From the NCBI GenBank assembly GCA_019243075.1, contig JAFAUV010000248.1, positions 1 to 14,438 of the forward strand: a DNA stretch of 14,438 nt, given 5' to 3'. Source of the stretch: Bradyrhizobium sp. (GTDB lineage Bacteria > Pseudomonadota > Alphaproteobacteria > Rhizobiales > Xanthobacteraceae). The position numbers were made by a program, and so were the translations under genes. The notes below the pieces were generated by a model. It had not been told where the DNA came from. It was given only the letters and a program-made list of their open reading frames with translations, and made no database searches. How positions within the stretch are numbered: the stretch's first letter is position 1; the number at the start of each line of letters is the position of its first letter. Shown here piece after piece: positions 12,811-14,438 of the stretch.

Positions 12811-13842
12811 TCAAGGCAGCCTGGGCGTGGCGGCGCTGCGCGCAGGCGGAGCCAGCACGGCGATCGCTTCCTGGATCGAATCGAGAGCGCGTTCGGTGGC
12901 GCGCGCCCCGAAGTCGATGAGATCGGCGGCGCGATGGAAGTCGAACCAGCCGATCTGGCCGACGCGCGGCGTGATCAGCATATCCGGCGGATCGCCGGCG
13001 AGGCGAGCGCGGGTGATGCGATCCTGCATGATGTTGAAGGCGTCGACCATCACCGACGAGATGCCGGGCCGGCCGCCGCCGCCGAAGAACTCGCGTTTGA
13101 CGGTGCGCTCGGGCGAGAAGAACTTTCCGAGGCCGCGTTTGGGCGGCTTCGCCTCGACGTCGGTCTCGACAGGCGCTGGCGGCAGGGCGCCGTGGGCGTA
13201 GATCGTGGTGGAATGGGTGAAGATGTCGCTGGAAAGGTTGGCGGCGACCACGACTTCCGCGCCAAGTGCGCGCGCCGCCGATACCGGCACGGGATTGACC
13301 AGCGCGCCATCGACCAGCCAGCGATCGCCCACCAGGACGGGCGCGAAAATACCCGGCAATGCGTAGGAGGCGCGCATCGCATCGATCACCCGGCCATGCG
13401 TTAGCCAGATCTCGTGTCCGGTGCGAACTTCAGTGGCTACGGTAGCGAATTTGCACGGCAATTCCTCGATCAGGGTATCGCCGATCGAGGCTTGCAGCTG
13501 CGCCGCCAGCTTCTCGCCGCCGATCAAGCCCGAGCCATTGAGGCGGATGTCGAGATAGCCGAGGATGTTGCGGACCTGCAGGCCGCGGGCCCATTCCTCC
13601 AGCGTGTCGAGATGACCGGCCGCATAGGCCCCCCCGACCACCGCGCCGATCGAGGTGCCGACCACGACATTGGGCACGATGCCGTGGGCGAGCAGCGTCC
13701 GCATGACGCCGATATGGGCAAAACCGCGCGCTGCGCCGCCGCCGAGGGCAAGGCCAATGACCGGCCGTCGGATGCTGCCGAGGCCGACCTTGTCACCATT
13801 CTCGGATTCGTTGGGGGCGCGTCGGGTCAAACGTTCGAGCAC
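12811..13842 (-). CDS. Patatin-like phospholipase family protein
   Basis: A 343-aa lipid acyl hydrolase with the catalytic Ser-Asp dyad intact. GGGAARG (34-40) forms the oxyanion hole, S64 in GTSIG is the nucleophile and D178 in DGA is the partner. The patatin core covers about 28-200. The remaining 140 residues form a C-terminal extension with a basic PPKRGLGKFF stretch and a glycine-rich GGGGRPG segment. This layout fits bacterial RssA/YchK-type patatins. The start is GTG at 13842, supported by AGGAGA 8 nt upstream. A promoter-like pair lies about 90 bp upstream. No signal peptide is seen, so it is probably cytoplasmic or membrane-associated. The substrate is unknown; phospholipids or stored lipids are possible. 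It converges with the CBS gene. Confidence 0.93.
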   Translation of the reverse strand: MLERLTRRAPNESENGDKVGLGSIRRPVIGLALGGGAARGFAHIGVMRTLLAHGIVPNVVVGTSIGAVVGGAYAAGHLDTLEEWARGLQVRNILGYLDIRLNGSGLIGGEKLAAQLQASIGDTLIEELPCKFATVATEVRTGHEIWLTHGRVIDAMRASYALPGIFAPVLVGDRWLVDGALVNPVPVSAARALGAEVVVAANLSSDIFTHSTTIYAHGALPPAPVETDVEAKPPKRGLGKFFSPERTVKREFFGGGGRPGISSVMVDAFNIMQDRITRARLAGDPPDMLITPRVGQIGWFDFHRAADLIDFGARATERALDSIQEAIAVLAPPARSAATPRLP

Positions 13843-13933
13843 TTCAAAATCTCCTGGCAGGCCAGCCTAAGCTGCGCGGCTTGGTCCTGCCAGAACGTAC
13901 CGCAAGCATGGTTTATGCCGCGGCTGGGCAGCT

Positions 13934-13962
13934 ATTATGACTGTATCGGGATCAAATAACAA
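13934..13962 (-). promoter_or_regulatory. Predicted sigma-70-type promoter of the patatin gene
   Basis: On the minus strand TTGTTA (13962-13957), a 17-bp spacer and CATAAT (13939-13934) form a good promoter: four of six at -35 and five of six at -10. It lies in one of the few AT-rich patches of the window. The leader to the GTG at 13842 would be about 85 nt. I see no other clear signal in the 13843-14061 gap. Confidence 0.45.
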
Positions 13963-14061
13963 TTCCAGGTTCCGTCCTTGTTGCCAGCAGCGGCAGCTCC
14001 ACCGGGAAAGGCCGGGGCCTGAAGGCTTGAATTTGCCGCGTTTTCGGTGAAAAGCAGGAGA

Positions 14062-14438
14062 ATGGACTCAGGGGGTGACGGCATCTTCCGATGGCGGCGC
14101 GTCGAGCGGCTTTTGCCAGCGCTCGCGTTTGCGGCGGTGTTGCTTGCGGTTTCGGCACCGTGCGCCAAAGCCCAGCTTTTCAGCGATCATCCCCCGCCCG
14201 TCCCGCCGGCCCCCGTGCCGGATCCGGGCGCAGCCGTGAGCCTGGCGCCGCCTTCGGGTCCTGGAGCGGGGCTGCCCGCGCCGGCTGCGGCCGCACCGCC
14301 CGCTCTGCCGCCGGTGCTGACGCAGCCATCGATTGCTGCCGTGCCCCCGGCAGCCCCTCCGGGCGGCGCCCCGGGGCAGGCCGTGCTCGCGCTGTCGGCG
14401 CGCTATGGCAAGGACATGCCGGCCGTCAATGGCGGACT
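14062..14438 (+). CDS. Secreted Pro/Ala-rich hypothetical protein, 3' end cut off
   Basis: 125 codons are visible and the frame runs off the window. The N-terminus has a signal peptide: basic RWRRVER, hydrophobic LLPALAFAAVLLAVSA, and a cleavage site after AKA at about residue 36. The cysteine before it does not form a good lipobox, so signal peptidase I is more likely. A low-complexity stretch of about 70 residues rich in Pro and Ala follows, a probable flexible linker in the periplasm, and then ALSARYGKDMPAVNGG begins what looks like a folded domain. The fold cannot be named from this piece. The start is uncertain: the ATG at 14062 has AGGAG only 1 nt away, too close, while an in-frame GTG at 14047 has no clear ribosome binding site. 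The gene is divergent from the patatin gene. Confidence 0.72.
   Translation, partial: MDSGGDGIFRWRRVERLLPALAFAAVLLAVSAPCAKAQLFSDHPPPVPPAPVPDPGAAVSLAPPSGPGAGLPAPAAAAPPALPPVLTQPSIAAVPPAAPPGGAPGQAVLALSARYGKDMPAVNGG

Noticed and set aside
12934..13404. 156-codon + strand frame opposite the patatin gene
   Set aside because: Antisense to intact patatin catalytic motifs; no start signal and no domain.
1..14438. CRISPR array, tRNA, rRNA, intact insertion sequence or prophage genes
   Set aside because: I looked for regularly spaced repeats, cloverleaf and T-loop sequences, transposase or integrase motifs and phage genes and found none.

Overview
The window is GC-rich chromosomal DNA whose codon use, protein sequences and intergenic repeats point to an alphaproteobacterium of the Bradyrhizobium/Rhodopseudomonas type. 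Supporting signs are a coxMSL-like molybdenum hydroxylase operon, a PAS_5-family protein, a CtrA-type TTAA-N7-TTAAC site, two EcfG-type (general stress response) promoter motifs, and an intergenic repeat block of a kind I associate with Bradyrhizobium. No database was searched, so the genus is an inference.

Layout. 1-3589 (+): three translationally coupled genes for the FAD (5' end cut off), 2Fe-2S and molybdopterin subunits of a xanthine dehydrogenase/CO dehydrogenase-family hydroxylase. 3590-3732: a palindromic intergenic stretch with a three-copy 12-bp repeat, separating the operon from a convergent VOC-family gene (3733-4113, -). 4245-5183 (-): a seven-helix membrane protein of unknown function, with a palindrome over its predicted promoter. 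5417-8617 (-): a large SAM-cyclase-AAA-TPR signalling protein with an inverted repeat over its predicted promoter. 8618-9418: about 800 bp without a convincing gene, whose right half is a structured repeat block. 9419-9664 (+): a small conserved-looking protein behind an EcfG-type promoter, probably leaderless. 9732-10189 (-): two small overlapping genes, also behind an EcfG-like motif. 10269-10826 (-): a PAS_5-family protein. 10827-11333: a regulatory intergenic region with a 20-bp perfect palindrome, a CtrA-type box, and a predicted free-standing small RNA with its own promoter and intrinsic terminator. 11334-12134 (+): a rhomboid protease with a TTG start. 12301-12732 (+): a twin-CBS protein. 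12811-13842 (-): a patatin-like lipase. 14062 to the end (+): the N-terminal part of a secreted Pro/Ala-rich protein.

How it fits together. The first 3.6 kb is a metabolic operon. The rest is a set of single-gene or two-gene units dominated by signalling and envelope functions. The most interesting part is 9380-11340, where two stress-type promoters, a CtrA-type site, a mopJ-like PAS gene and a predicted small RNA lie within 2 kb. All promoter and RNA calls are by eye and have not been tested.
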